From: Bacillota bacterium
GTDB taxonomy: Bacteria; Bacillota; DTU065
Direction: 5' to 3'
NCBI GenBank assembly: GCA_018435125.1
Contig: JAHDNZ010000066.1
Coordinates: 1 to 33,843, forward strand
Length of the DNA: 33,843 nucleotides
Shown here: in pieces, positions 24,071 through 32,222 of the stretch
How positions within the stretch are numbered: the first letter of the stretch is position 1
Layout: each line of letters opens with the position of its first letter
Translations under genes and position numbers: made by a program
Notes under the pieces: model-generated
The model's database searches: none
The model's input: the letters and a program-made list of their open reading frames with translations, nothing else
Told to the model about the DNA's origin: nothing

Positions 24071-25057
24071 ATGGAATTTGCTTCGGACCGTTATAAAAAG
24101 ATGATTTATAGAAGATCTGGGCGTTCAGGACTTCATCTTCCCGCAATTTCTCTTGGAGCTTATGAAACATTTGGCACTTATATTTCTCTTGAGGAGACCA
24201 GGAAGTGTCTTTTTCGAGCTTTTGATTTGGGCATAACTCATTTTGATCTGGCTAATAATTATGGTAATCCTCCAGGTAATGCCGAGACACTAGTTGGTAA
24301 GGTTATTAAAGATATGCCCCGGGATGAGCTGGTTATTTCTACCAAAGCGGGGTGGAAGATGTGGGAAGGTCCTTATGGAGAATGGCTTTCAAAAAAATAT
24401 CTAGTGGCGAGTTTAGATCAGTCCCTAAAAAGGCTGGGGCTTGAATATGTAGATATCTATTATGCTCATAGACCTGATCCAATAACTCCACTTGAAGAAA
24501 CTATGGCAGCTTTAGATTTAATTGTCAGACAGGGGAAAGCTCTATATATTGGAGTTTCGAGTTTTTCGGGAGCTCATTTTGAAAGAGCTTTTAATGTGGC
24601 CAGCTCAGCTGGATATGCTCCTATTTTATTACATCAGCCGGCTTACAATATGTTACACCGAGAGATTGAATGGGATTTGCTTGATCATACCGAGAGTAGA
24701 GGAACAGGGGTTATTGTTTTTGCACCTCTAGCTCAAGGGCGTTTAACAGATCGTTATTTAAGAGGTATTCCTAAGGATTCAAGAGCCTACAATGTCTGGG
24801 GGAAAAAAGAGGAGGAGAATATCTTTCTGCCTGATATTAAATCAAAAGTAGTAGCCCTAAATGAAATAGCAAAAAGGAGAGGGCAAACTTTAGCCCAGAT
24901 GGCGATAGCTTGGACATTGAGGTTACCACAAATTACCTCTTGTTTAATTGGTGCATCGCGTATAGAGCAAATTGAGGAGAATGTCAAGGCTTTAGATCAG
25001 CTTTCTTTTAGTGAGGAAGAGATAAAAGAGATTGATAAGATCACACTTTCGCAGTAA
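24071..25057 (+). CDS. Aldo/keto reductase (YghZ/Kv-beta-like)
   Basis: A 328-residue NADPH-dependent carbonyl reductase. AAGGAGG precedes the ATG. The catalytic tetrad is visible: Asp and Tyr in THFDLANNYGNPPGNAE, Lys in VISTKAGWKMW, His in VDIYYAHRPDP. The insertion WKMWEGPYGEWLSKKYL and the end region SCLIGASRIEQIEENVKAL are typical of the YghZ/potassium-channel-beta-like branch. Likely natural substrates are small aldehydes or methylglyoxal-type compounds, but sugar aldehydes are possible given the neighbouring Gfo/Idh/MocA gene. Third gene of the DUF445-led unit. Confidence 0.93.
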   Translation: MEFASDRYKKMIYRRSGRSGLHLPAISLGAYETFGTYISLEETRKCLFRAFDLGITHFDLANNYGNPPGNAETLVGKVIKDMPRDELVISTKAGWKMWEGPYGEWLSKKYLVASLDQSLKRLGLEYVDIYYAHRPDPITPLEETMAALDLIVRQGKALYIGVSSFSGAHFERAFNVASSAGYAPILLHQPAYNMLHREIEWDLLDHTESRGTGVIVFAPLAQGRLTDRYLRGIPKDSRAYNVWGKKEEENIFLPDIKSKVVALNEIAKRRGQTLAQMAIAWTLRLPQITSCLIGASRIEQIEENVKALDQLSFSEEEIKEIDKITLSQ

Positions 25058-25094
25058 AATAAATGGAGGTATTTTTGCAGAAGGAGGACAACTA

Positions 25095-25307
25095 ATGGAT
25101 AACAAACTTGAAGCAATAATAGTAGCACTTGATAAGCTGACAGAAAGAATTGAAAACTTGGAAAATAGGCTTGCAACACTAGAACTATCAAAAAGAGACG
25201 AAGAGCTATTTGTAATTAAAGATGATCTAGAAACATTGCGAACAGATATTGAAGACGAGTTAGATGAATTGCATGAGAGATTAGATTATCTGGAGTCTAA
25301 TCTATAA
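25095..25307 (+). CDS. Small coiled-coil protein
   Basis: A 70-residue protein, ATG 25095 after a perfect AAGGAGG at 25081-25087. Almost the whole length has heptad spacing of Leu/Ile: LEAIIVALDKLTERIENLENRL, then LETLRTDIEDELDELHERLDYL, separated by a short charged stretch. It is strongly acidic. No domain name fits; similar short coiled coils are SlyX-like, but the family motif is not clear. It ends the DUF445, oxidoreductase, reductase transcript, and a strong terminator follows. It may scaffold or multimerise with one of these proteins. Confidence 0.75.
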   Translation: MDNKLEAIIVALDKLTERIENLENRLATLELSKRDEELFVIKDDLETLRTDIEDELDELHERLDYLESNL

Positions 25308-25337
25308 ATACTGTCGAATAAAAATTATTGATATAAA

Positions 25338-25370
25338 AGAACGCCAGGGGACTGACTGGCGTTCTTTTTT
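25338..25370 (+). terminator. Strong intrinsic terminator of the DUF445-led operon
   Basis: AGAACGCCAG pairs perfectly with CTGGCGTTCT around an eight-base loop, followed by five T. Confidence 0.92.
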
Positions 25371-25544
25371 AAGGAAAGAGAAACATAAAGAGGAAAGTAG
25401 GTAATTACTGAGGAGTAAAACAATTCAGCAGATATTTCACTCTGCTAGAAAGCACTCTTTATAAGGCTTTCATTTTTATTGACGCTTACTAATTTAAAAA
25501 GTTCGATTTTTAGAAGAAATAACTAAGCTGGTAAAACCCTACCT

Positions 25545-26414
25545 TTATCTTGCAAGCCCCTTAAGGAGATTTTCGTAGTTGCTTTCCATAAGCTGAATAT
25601 AGCTTTGTTTAGCTAACAAAAGAGGTGAGAGATAAACTAGTTCTGCTTTTGTTTCTTTAGCTAAGGTTGAAGGCAAAACTGAGGAAAACTGCTTTTCAGC
25701 GACAATAACCTTTATTTGCATCTTTTTAATAAGGGTTGCAAGACTAACCATTTTCTTGGCTGAAGGTTCTTGACCGTGATTTTCTTCTCCTCTGGCTACT
25801 TCTTCTAGTCCCATCTCCTTAAAGAGATAGGGGTATGAAGCTGGAAAAGAAACTAAGCGTTTATCTTTTAAATTGAGAAACTGAGGTTGGTATGTAGTTT
25901 CTAGTTCCTGTAGCATGAGAAGATAATTTTGAGAGTTTTTTACATAAAAATTAGCATTGTCAGCATCTAGTGAAGAGAGAATCTCAGATAGCTTAATAAC
26001 CATGGCTTTAGCATTGTTTAGACTAAGCCAAACATGGGGATTAGTATGATGACTGTGATTAAGAGAATCATTTTCTTCTTCTTCTTCGATTAGTTTAAGA
26101 CTTTCGGATAGATAAAAAACGGGGAGGTTGTTATTACCAGAGCTTTTAAGCAGTGGTTGAAGCCAGCTTTCAAGACCTAAGCCAATACCAATAAAAGCAG
26201 TGGCTTTTTTAATGGCTAAAGCATCACTAGGGCGAGGCGAGTAAGTATGGGGCGTTTCTAAGCCTGTAACTAGGGTAGTAACTTCAATTTTGTCTTCACC
26301 AATGATCTTAAGCCAGTCGCTTAATACATTTATCGAGGTAACAATTTGCATTTTTGCAGAGCCTAAATTAGCTAAAACCAAGACAAGTAATAGTTTTATA
26401 AGAACCTTTTTCAT
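25545..26414 (-). CDS. ZnuA/TroA-like metal-binding protein with degenerate metal site
   Basis: A 289-residue exported protein of the cluster A-I metal-binding family. Residues 1-20 are a Sec signal (VLIKLLLVLVLANLGSA) with no lipobox. The first metal-ligand His is kept (His56 in ETPHTYSPRPSD), and a short Glu/His loop (EEEENDSLNHSHHTNPHVWL) holds the second (His127). Two usual later ligands look lost: the family's His in HDAFxYF is a Pro in SFPASYPYLF, and the Asp of LDPL is Ser in YLSPLLL. AGGAGG precedes the ATG. No ZnuB or ZnuC gene is near. It may bind metal through the His loop only, deliver metal differently, or have left metal transport. Confidence 0.85.
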   Translation of the reverse strand: MKKVLIKLLLVLVLANLGSAKMQIVTSINVLSDWLKIIGEDKIEVTTLVTGLETPHTYSPRPSDALAIKKATAFIGIGLGLESWLQPLLKSSGNNNLPVFYLSESLKLIEEEEENDSLNHSHHTNPHVWLSLNNAKAMVIKLSEILSSLDADNANFYVKNSQNYLLMLQELETTYQPQFLNLKDKRLVSFPASYPYLFKEMGLEEVARGEENHGQEPSAKKMVSLATLIKKMQIKVIVAEKQFSSVLPSTLAKETKAELVYLSPLLLAKQSYIQLMESNYENLLKGLAR

Positions 26415-26435
26415 CGCTCACAATCCTCCTAAATG

Positions 26436-26450
26436 AAAACAACTTTCAAT
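26436..26450. promoter_or_regulatory. Short palindrome before the metal-binding-protein gene
   Basis: TGAAA-ACAAC-TTTCA lies just upstream of the ribosome binding site of the minus-strand TroA-like gene. It does not match a classic Zur, Fur or MntR box, so any regulatory meaning is open. Confidence 0.3.
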
Positions 26451-26624
26451 TGGCTTATATTTATTATAACCATAAAAACTGTTATTAGCTAGAGAAGAAA
26501 GATTATCTGTTTTTGGATCAATCTGGCAGGGAAACAGCTTAACTTTGGTGTATATATAAGTAAGAGAAGTCTTGTCAGGAAATATTATCTTAATCATGTT
26601 TAAGGAGTGTAGGAGGTTGTGAAA

Positions 26625-27914
26625 TTGACAAAGAAATTGTCAGTCATTCTTTTAGTTTTAGCTTTACTTAGTACAATGACCTTAGCTGCAGACAAGATCA
26701 CAGTCTGGCTAACTGGTCACAACAATGAAGAGATGGGTATAATTAAAGATGTAACAGAAGCAAGCTTTACTGCTAAAACCGGAATTGCAGTTGAATACAC
26801 CAACCTTTCTTGGGGCGATTTTGAAACTCGCTTTCTGTTGGCAGCTGCTTCTGGCGAGGCACCTGATGTGGGTGGAGCTGGCGCTTTGTTTATTCCCGAA
26901 TTAGGTCTTAGAGGAGCAATGATGGATCTCTCTAAGATGCCAGGATTTAATGAGGTATATAATCGGGCTTATCCGGGATTTTATCGCTCACTTCAGTATC
27001 AAAATATAACTTTTGGTGTTCCTTATTCAGCAACAGTTTCGACTGCTTTTCAAAGAGATGATATCCTTAAGGATCTGGGCATAAAAAGCATTAATACCTG
27101 GGATGAATTAAAGCAGGTTTTGCCCAAGATGCAGGCTAAAAACACCAATTTTGCTTTGCAGTGGTATTTAACCGAAACTCTCTATGCCGATGTCAATATG
27201 TTTATGTGGCAAAGAGGCGCCGATGATTATAATGCGGATCTGACTAAATCAGGTTATGACGATCCACAGTGTATTATCGCTTTTAAGGATTTTGTTGAGT
27301 TTTATACTAAATACAAAATACCAAAGGAACTTCCTCATCATCAGGCATTTGTCAGTGGAGATTTAGCTCTGCTTATTCAATATCCTAATTTCTACCAAAA
27401 TCTAATCCATGCAGCTCCTCAGATAGCCGGTAAGTGGAGTATGGTTCAAGCCCCCGGTTATAACATTGGCGGTAAAATAAACCGCACCACAACCGGTGGT
27501 GGCTCCGCTCTTGGTATTTTTAACGCATCTAAGAAGAAGAATCAAGCCTGGGAATTTATTAAATGGATTACCGATGAATCGGTGCAGCTTGAGTTTTCCA
27601 AACGTATTATGGATCAAATAAAAGGCTCAATGTTCCTGCCTTCAAACCGCGGTGCCATAAGCAAAATTTCTATTGATGCCAAAGCTGCCGAAGTCTTTAA
27701 TACGGCTCTTAATACCAGCAAAAGCTCTATTTATGGTCTGGTAGCTCCTAAACATCGTCGCCGCTATCTCCAGATGGCTGCACAAAGATGTATCTTGGAA
27801 GGGGAAGATCCGGAAAAATCTATTCGTAAAGCTGCAGATGAACACAATGAAGAGCTCAGAAGAAAACAGGTTGAATATAATAGGTATATCAAAGAACTGC
27901 TTAAGAAGAAATAA
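26625..27914 (+). CDS. Extracellular sugar-type solute-binding protein, paralogue A
   Basis: A 429-residue COG1653-type binding protein. AGGAGG (26611-26616) lies eight bases before TTG 26625; GTG at 26619 is closer than usual and would only add two residues. Sec signal LSVILLVLALLSTMTLAA without lipobox. Motifs shared with the next gene: ITVWLTG, TNLSWGDFETRFLLAAASGEAPD, PELGLRGA, MFMWQRGADD, APQIAGKWSMVQAPG, QAWEFIKWIT, and the basic C-terminal APKHRRRYLQMA with a helical tail. Both probably bind oligosaccharides or sugars in the periplasm. No transporter membrane genes adjoin. The 27926 terminator separates it from paralogue B. Confidence 0.9.
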   Translation: MTKKLSVILLVLALLSTMTLAADKITVWLTGHNNEEMGIIKDVTEASFTAKTGIAVEYTNLSWGDFETRFLLAAASGEAPDVGGAGALFIPELGLRGAMMDLSKMPGFNEVYNRAYPGFYRSLQYQNITFGVPYSATVSTAFQRDDILKDLGIKSINTWDELKQVLPKMQAKNTNFALQWYLTETLYADVNMFMWQRGADDYNADLTKSGYDDPQCIIAFKDFVEFYTKYKIPKELPHHQAFVSGDLALLIQYPNFYQNLIHAAPQIAGKWSMVQAPGYNIGGKINRTTTGGGSALGIFNASKKKNQAWEFIKWITDESVQLEFSKRIMDQIKGSMFLPSNRGAISKISIDAKAAEVFNTALNTSKSSIYGLVAPKHRRRYLQMAAQRCILEGEDPEKSIRKAADEHNEELRRKQVEYNRYIKELLKKK

Positions 27915-27925
27915 GATTGCTAATA

Positions 27926-27965
27926 AGGATGCCAGTTACTGAATTAAGTACTGGCATCCTTTTTT
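27926..27965 (+). terminator. Intrinsic terminator between the two paralogous binding-protein genes
   Basis: AGGATGCCAGT pairs perfectly with ACTGGCATCCT around an 13-base loop, then T-run. Confidence 0.92.
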
Positions 27966-28035
27966 GATTGGACCTAATGCAAAAGGATAATGCTTCAATA
28001 AATAGAAATATAACACTACTTAAAGGAGGATCTAT

Positions 28036-29328
28036 ATGAAAAAGTTTCTTTGCTTGTTATTAACAGTAATTATTTTTAGCTTTATAATTAGCGCTAAGCC
28101 ACTTGAAGTTTGGTTAACTGGTTTGACTAATGAAGAATTGAGTATCTTCAGAGAGATGGCAATAGATTACACTCAAAAATATGGAACCGAAGTAGTACTA
28201 ACAAATCTGAGTTGGTCTGATTTTGAAAATCGCTTTATCCTAGCAGCAGCCTCACACGAGACACCCGATATCGGAGGTATGGGACCTCTTTTTGCTCCTG
28301 AGCTAGGTCTTAGAGGCGCAGTTATCGACTTAAAAGCCAATTTTAGCGATTTTAGCGAAGTTGCATCACGTGTACCACCTAATTTTTTCCGAGCATTATC
28401 ATACCAGGGTTCGATCTTTGGAATCCCCTACAATGCTAATGTCACTGTTGGTTTTCAGAGAAATGATATATTACAACAGTTAGGTTTTTCTACGGAGCTT
28501 AAAACTTGGGATGAAATAAGAGCAATTCTACCAAAAGCTCAAGTTAAGGACAGTAATATAGCTCTGCAATGCGGTTTATCAGAAAATGTGTATGCTGATC
28601 TTAATATATTTATGTGGCAACATGGTGGGGACGATTTTACTCCTGATCTTAGAAAATCCGGTTTCGATTCACCTCAGTCTATCAAAGCCTTTAAGGAGTA
28701 TGTTGAATTATATACTAAATATAAGATACTTAAAGAGGTACCGTTTTTTCAAGCTTTTAGTACAGGAGAGCTCTTTTATATGCTCCAATATCAAAACATG
28801 TACACCAATTTAAAAACAGCAGCACCTCAAATTGCAGGTAAATGGAATATGGTCCAGGTGCCTGGTACTTACCAGGGAAAAGATTTAAAAAGAACTGCCT
28901 CAGCCGGCGGAGCAGCACTTACCATCTTTAGGGATTCCAAAATGAAAAAAGAAGCTTGGAACTTTATTCGCTGGATAACTGAAGTTCGAGTACAAGCGGA
29001 GTTTTCCAAGCAAGTGACGACAAAGATCCCTGGCTCTATTTTTGTGCCATCAAACCGTGAAGCAGTTTTGAAGCTAGATATGCCCCAAGAGGCTATACAG
29101 CTAATGTTAAAGGCTGTAGATGAGGGATCTATTTCCATTTATGGCTTAGTTGCACCTAAGCTTCGCCGCAGATACCTCCAGTTTGCAGCCCATGAAGCTA
29201 TCCTACAAGGCGTAGATCCTGAAACTGCTATCCGCAAGTATGCTGATGAACATAATGTTGAGATTAAGAAAAAAGAAAAAGAATATGCTCGCTTTATCGC
29301 CACTCTTCTAAAAGAGCAAGGTAAATGA
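28036..29328 (+). CDS. Extracellular sugar-type solute-binding protein, paralogue B
   Basis: A 430-residue protein that is a clear paralogue of the preceding gene. Shared stretches include LEVWLTGLTNEEL, TNLSWSDFENRFILAAASHETPD, PELGLRGAVIDL, IFMWQHGGDDF, AAPQIAGKWNMVQVPG, EAWNFIRWIT and APKLRRRYLQFAAHEAILQG. Sec signal FLCLLLTVIIFSFIISA; its Cys6 is not in a lipobox. AAGGAGGATCT precedes the ATG. The two genes have separate terminators, so they can be expressed apart. Divergence in the ligand-side loops suggests different sugars. Confidence 0.9.
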   Translation: MKKFLCLLLTVIIFSFIISAKPLEVWLTGLTNEELSIFREMAIDYTQKYGTEVVLTNLSWSDFENRFILAAASHETPDIGGMGPLFAPELGLRGAVIDLKANFSDFSEVASRVPPNFFRALSYQGSIFGIPYNANVTVGFQRNDILQQLGFSTELKTWDEIRAILPKAQVKDSNIALQCGLSENVYADLNIFMWQHGGDDFTPDLRKSGFDSPQSIKAFKEYVELYTKYKILKEVPFFQAFSTGELFYMLQYQNMYTNLKTAAPQIAGKWNMVQVPGTYQGKDLKRTASAGGAALTIFRDSKMKKEAWNFIRWITEVRVQAEFSKQVTTKIPGSIFVPSNREAVLKLDMPQEAIQLMLKAVDEGSISIYGLVAPKLRRRYLQFAAHEAILQGVDPETAIRKYADEHNVEIKKKEKEYARFIATLLKEQGK

Positions 29329-29340
29329 GGCATTAAAACC

Positions 29341-29368
29341 AAAAAGAGACCCGTAAAGGTCTCTTTTT
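29341..29368. terminator. Bidirectional intrinsic terminator
   Basis: AAAAAGAGACC and GGTCTCTTTTT form an 11-bp stem with a six-base loop. A-run and T-run allow it to end both the plus-strand binding-protein gene and the convergent minus-strand gene at 29440. Confidence 0.9.
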
Positions 29369-29439
29369 AATTGCGTAAGGTAACCTATAGAAAGTCTCGG
29401 TAAAGGATAAAAGTCAATTAAAGAACTTAATTATTAATT

Positions 29440-30513
29440 CTATTTTCGGTTCTCATTTAGATATTCTTGAGGAAGCATTTTTAGGGTTAGTAAATACCAG
29501 CCGGCTTCCGAGGAGTGCCATGGCCAAGGGTAGTCCATACTACCATAAGTAAACTCAATTGAGTTTAGGTAGGCAAGTACTTTTTCCCAGTCACCGACTT
29601 TAGCACCGGCATAAACCATTAACGACCAGGGAAAACTATCAGGATGACCTAGCCTAGTCCACTTAGGAAAACGGTTATTAAAATCAGACCAGATAAGCTC
29701 AGCCTGTTCTTTTGATGTTAAGTTAAAAGCTATAGCCATCAATTGAGCTGTCATATCGGGATAGAATTTGCCTGTATTGGTCGGAAACAATTTACCTGTT
29801 TCATCTTTCGCAAAAGCAAAACATTTGCCAAGCCACATCTCTTGGAGACTCCGGTATATCAACTCAGCATCTGCAGAGATTTTCTCAGCTTTATCAGGCT
29901 GGTTATAGACATTTTCAAGAAGGTAAGCCCAGTCTTTAAGACCTGCAAAAACCTCAAGGTTATCCATTAGATATTTAATGCGGTAGTTTATTTTAGCATA
30001 AGTTAATCCGTCTTTGGGGTCTAAGGTGCTATAGATCGCTTGAACTACTAAATTTAACTCCGGTTCCAGTTCCAATAGAAATATTTTATCTTGGCTGGTC
30101 TGATAATAGCGTTTAACTAAACTAAGAAAAGTGGCTCCATATGAGTCAGAAGAGTCATAATCTTGAGCGGAAACTATTTCACTACTGCTTTTTACTTGGT
30201 AATCATAGATAGAACCTGTTACACCAAATCTATCGGGCTTGTTTAAATGTTTAACATACCAAAGAATCCATTTTTTAACTGTGGGGCTGTAAGCAGGGTT
30301 GTCAACGATACCCCAAAGGGCAATATTGTTAAAGTAAGGGTTGATCTTAGTATTGAAGGGAGTCATAGAAAGGTAGCCCTCTTCACTTTGCAGGCTTTTT
30401 ACATACTCTTCTTGCCGCGACAATACTTCAGGCCAGGGAAAGCTTTCGGCTGCGGTTTCTTTTGACCCTAAGAAACAGAAGAACAAAAAAGATATTAAGC
30501 CGATACTATTCAT
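29440..30513 (-). CDS. Secreted alpha/alpha-toroid (six-hairpin glycosidase-like) protein
   Basis: A 357-residue exported protein. GGAGGG precedes the ATG. Signal segment IGLISFLFFCFLGSKETAA; Cys13 there has FFCF around it, not a lipobox. The mature part is helical with repeating aromatic/acidic turns typical of six-hairpin glycosidase folds: PYFNNIALWGIVDNPAYS, QDYDSSDSYGATFLSLVKRYY, DPKDGLTYAKINYRIKYLMDN and HPDSFPWSLMVYAGAKVGDW, ending MDYPWPWHSSEAGWYLLTL. Catalytic acids cannot be assigned. It stands next to two sugar-binding proteins and probably works on a polysaccharide outside the membrane. Fold call is by pattern, so moderate. Confidence 0.62.
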   Translation of the reverse strand: MNSIGLISFLFFCFLGSKETAAESFPWPEVLSRQEEYVKSLQSEEGYLSMTPFNTKINPYFNNIALWGIVDNPAYSPTVKKWILWYVKHLNKPDRFGVTGSIYDYQVKSSSEIVSAQDYDSSDSYGATFLSLVKRYYQTSQDKIFLLELEPELNLVVQAIYSTLDPKDGLTYAKINYRIKYLMDNLEVFAGLKDWAYLLENVYNQPDKAEKISADAELIYRSLQEMWLGKCFAFAKDETGKLFPTNTGKFYPDMTAQLMAIAFNLTSKEQAELIWSDFNNRFPKWTRLGHPDSFPWSLMVYAGAKVGDWEKVLAYLNSIEFTYGSMDYPWPWHSSEAGWYLLTLKMLPQEYLNENRK

Positions 30514-30573
30514 TAAAATCCCTCCATAATATACAAATTAGGAATTAAAAAGGGGAACTCCTTCTTTGGAGGG

Positions 30574-31458
30574 TCAATGTATTATGTTTTTAGGTTTTTC
30601 TGCAAACATCACAAATTGCATGGCTAAAAGTATAATAATAATACCAACAAATTTATTCCAAGTAATCGTTTCTCTTAAGAAGACCCAAGCTAGAATTGAA
30701 GCAAATACAGGTTTGGCAAAAAAGACACTAGAGCCCGCTGTTGTATTGAGCAGAGCAAGTCCGTTGAAGAAGGCATAATAAGCTATGCCGGTAACAAAGA
30801 CCCCAAGATAAATAAGCTTGAGATAGTTCTCACTTGTAACTTGCCATAAAGATTGATTATTGATTAATACCCAAAGCCAGTTTATAGCTCCGCCAAAGAG
30901 AAAGGAAATACTGTTTACCGTCAAGCTACCCAGCCTTATCGTAAGGTTTTTCCCAGCAACAGTATAAAGGCCAAATAAAGCTGCAGAGCTAAGTGTCAAA
31001 AGCGGCCCTATTAGACTCGTTGCCTTTATTCCGCCTGTTACAAAAATAGAACCGATAAAGCCTAAAAAGATGCCAAAAAGTTGACGCGAAGAAGGTCTTT
31101 CTTTTAGTATAAAAGAAGAAAACAAGGCTACAAAAATCGGATTTGTACTAAAGAGAATTGCTGTTGTAGAAGCGGGAGAATACTTAAGACTAAGTTGTAA
31201 TAGATTCATGGAAAAAACTGCGTTTAGAAGCCCTAGCAAAAGAAGGCCACGAAAATCCTTTTTGCTTAATTTTACGTCTTTTTTTTGTAGGTGAAGTATT
31301 GCAAATGGTAGTAATACTAACCCACCTAAAAAAAACCGAAATGCATTGACAAAGGCTGTAGTTGTAGTTTTTGTTAAAGTATGACTAACAATTTCAAATG
31401 TACTAAACAGAAAGACGGTGAGAAATAGCCAAAGATAACCTTTTAATTTTTGCGACAT
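30574..31458 (-). CDS. EamA/DMT family transporter
   Basis: A 294-residue inner-membrane transporter with ten spans in two EamA repeats. Repeat 1 runs from GYLWLFLTVFLFSTFEIVSHTL to about residue 135 and contains AFRFFLGGLVLLPFAI and the typical SPASTTAILFSTNPIFVALFSSFILKERP. Repeat 2 starts near IGPLLTLSSAALFGLYTVAGK and has LLNTTAGSSVFFAKPVFASILAWVFLRE. Such proteins export or import metabolites such as amino acids or nucleosides; the substrate is unknown. It is 60 bases downstream of nothing on its strand except the alpha/alpha-toroid gene, which it precedes, so the two may be co-transcribed. Confidence 0.92.
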   Translation of the reverse strand: MSQKLKGYLWLFLTVFLFSTFEIVSHTLTKTTTTAFVNAFRFFLGGLVLLPFAILHLQKKDVKLSKKDFRGLLLLGLLNAVFSMNLLQLSLKYSPASTTAILFSTNPIFVALFSSFILKERPSSRQLFGIFLGFIGSIFVTGGIKATSLIGPLLTLSSAALFGLYTVAGKNLTIRLGSLTVNSISFLFGGAINWLWVLINNQSLWQVTSENYLKLIYLGVFVTGIAYYAFFNGLALLNTTAGSSVFFAKPVFASILAWVFLRETITWNKFVGIIIILLAMQFVMFAEKPKNIIH

Positions 31459-31568
31459 CTAAATCACCCTTTGTTATTTAATTACTTAGTATATTTTGCG
31501 ATTCCAATATGGTAATCCTGTAGGAATTTACTTTTCATGGGAGAATATAAAAAATGGAGGTGGACTTA

Positions 31569-31883
31569 ATGCGTTTTGAAAATGAGAAGGGCAAAATAAC
31601 AATTAACGGAAGAGAATTAAAAAGCCCTGTTCTTCGTTTATTTTTAGGAATAGTGAGTTTATTTTTAGCTGCACTTATTGTAACAATTGTAGTTGCAGTT
31701 TTACTGCCTGTTTTTGGTCTTTCTTTTAATATTAGTGTTCCCTTCTATTTTGCTGTTGTGTTGGCTGTTCTTGTTATTATTCCTACGATTTTAGCTGGAA
31801 GCCTGATTACAGGTATAGTAACTGGCTCGATAGAGGTGTTTGCTAAAGAGAAGAAGAAAAATACCCCTAAAAAAGACAAATAG
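31569..31883 (+). CDS. Small membrane protein of unknown function
   Basis: A 104-residue protein. ATG 31569 is chosen because GGAGGT (31556-31561) sits seven bases before it; an ATG at 31554 overlaps that site. An N-terminal charged stretch (MRFENEKGKITINGRELKS) precedes two hydrophobic segments (LRLFLGIVSLFLAALIVTIV and FYFAVVLAVLVIIPTIL), then a basic tail (KEKKKNTPKKDK). No family recognised. It lies divergent from the EamA gene and before the tRNA promoter. Confidence 0.72.
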   Translation: MRFENEKGKITINGRELKSPVLRLFLGIVSLFLAALIVTIVVAVLLPVFGLSFNISVPFYFAVVLAVLVIIPTILAGSLITGIVTGSIEVFAKEKKKNTPKKDK

Positions 31884-31938
31884 AAACTTGTGCTAATATT
31901 ACTCTAACCAAGATAAGAAGATTATAAGGTACTGTTTG

Positions 31939-31967
31939 TTGACTCTATAGAAGTTGCGCAGTATAAT
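31939..31967 (+). promoter_or_regulatory. Sigma-A promoter of tRNA-Val
   Basis: TTGACT (31939-31944) and TATAAT (31962-31967) with an exact 17-base spacer; the tRNA begins 13 bases after the -10 box. Confidence 0.88.
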
Positions 31968-31979
31968 AAAAATGGTTAT

Positions 31980-32055
31980 GGAGGATTAGCTCAGTTGGGA
32001 GAGCGCCATCGTCACAAGGTGGAAGTCACAGGTTCGATCCCTGCATCCTCCACCA
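31980..32055 (+). tRNA. tRNA-Val (anticodon CAC), CCA encoded
   Basis: The cloverleaf closes: acceptor GGAGGAT/ATCCTCC, D-stem GCTC/GAGC, anticodon stem CCATC/GGTGG with loop GTCACAA (U33 then CAC), five-base variable loop, T-arm with TTCGATC, discriminator A and genomic CCA. The T-stem first pair is A-C, a mismatch. CAC reads valine GTG. G at position 32 is uncommon. Reading the loop as GTC (Asp) would break the U33 rule. Confidence 0.93.
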
Positions 32056-32068
32056 TATGATAAAGCAT

Positions 32069-32098
32069 AAACCCTGTGTTAAATACATGGGGTTTTTT
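32069..32098 (+). terminator. Intrinsic terminator after tRNA-Val
   Basis: AAACCCTGTG pairs with CATGGGGTTT (two G-U pairs), followed by a T-run; it ends the single-tRNA transcript. Confidence 0.82.
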
Positions 32099-32222
32099 GT
32101 TATCTGTGTTTATGGGTGTATAAATATTTCATTTAAATTAGTACAACTGTCTCATAGTGCTTTTAGCACTTGAGAGGTATATCTTACGTAGTCTATAGGG
32201 AACAGGAAGAGAGGTGTTATTT

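Noticed and set aside
26436-26450. A Zur or MntR box before the TroA-like gene
   Set aside because: The TGAAA/TTTCA repeat does not match either consensus; it is listed only as a weak palindrome.
28036-28110. Lipoprotein signal for paralogue B because of Cys6
   Set aside because: The Cys lies inside the front of the hydrophobic core and lacks the L-x-[AG]-C pattern; a small-residue cleavage site follows later.
31980-32055. tRNA-Asp (anticodon GTC)
   Set aside because: Placing GTC as anticodon would put C at position 33 and spoil the seven-base loop; CAC keeps U33.
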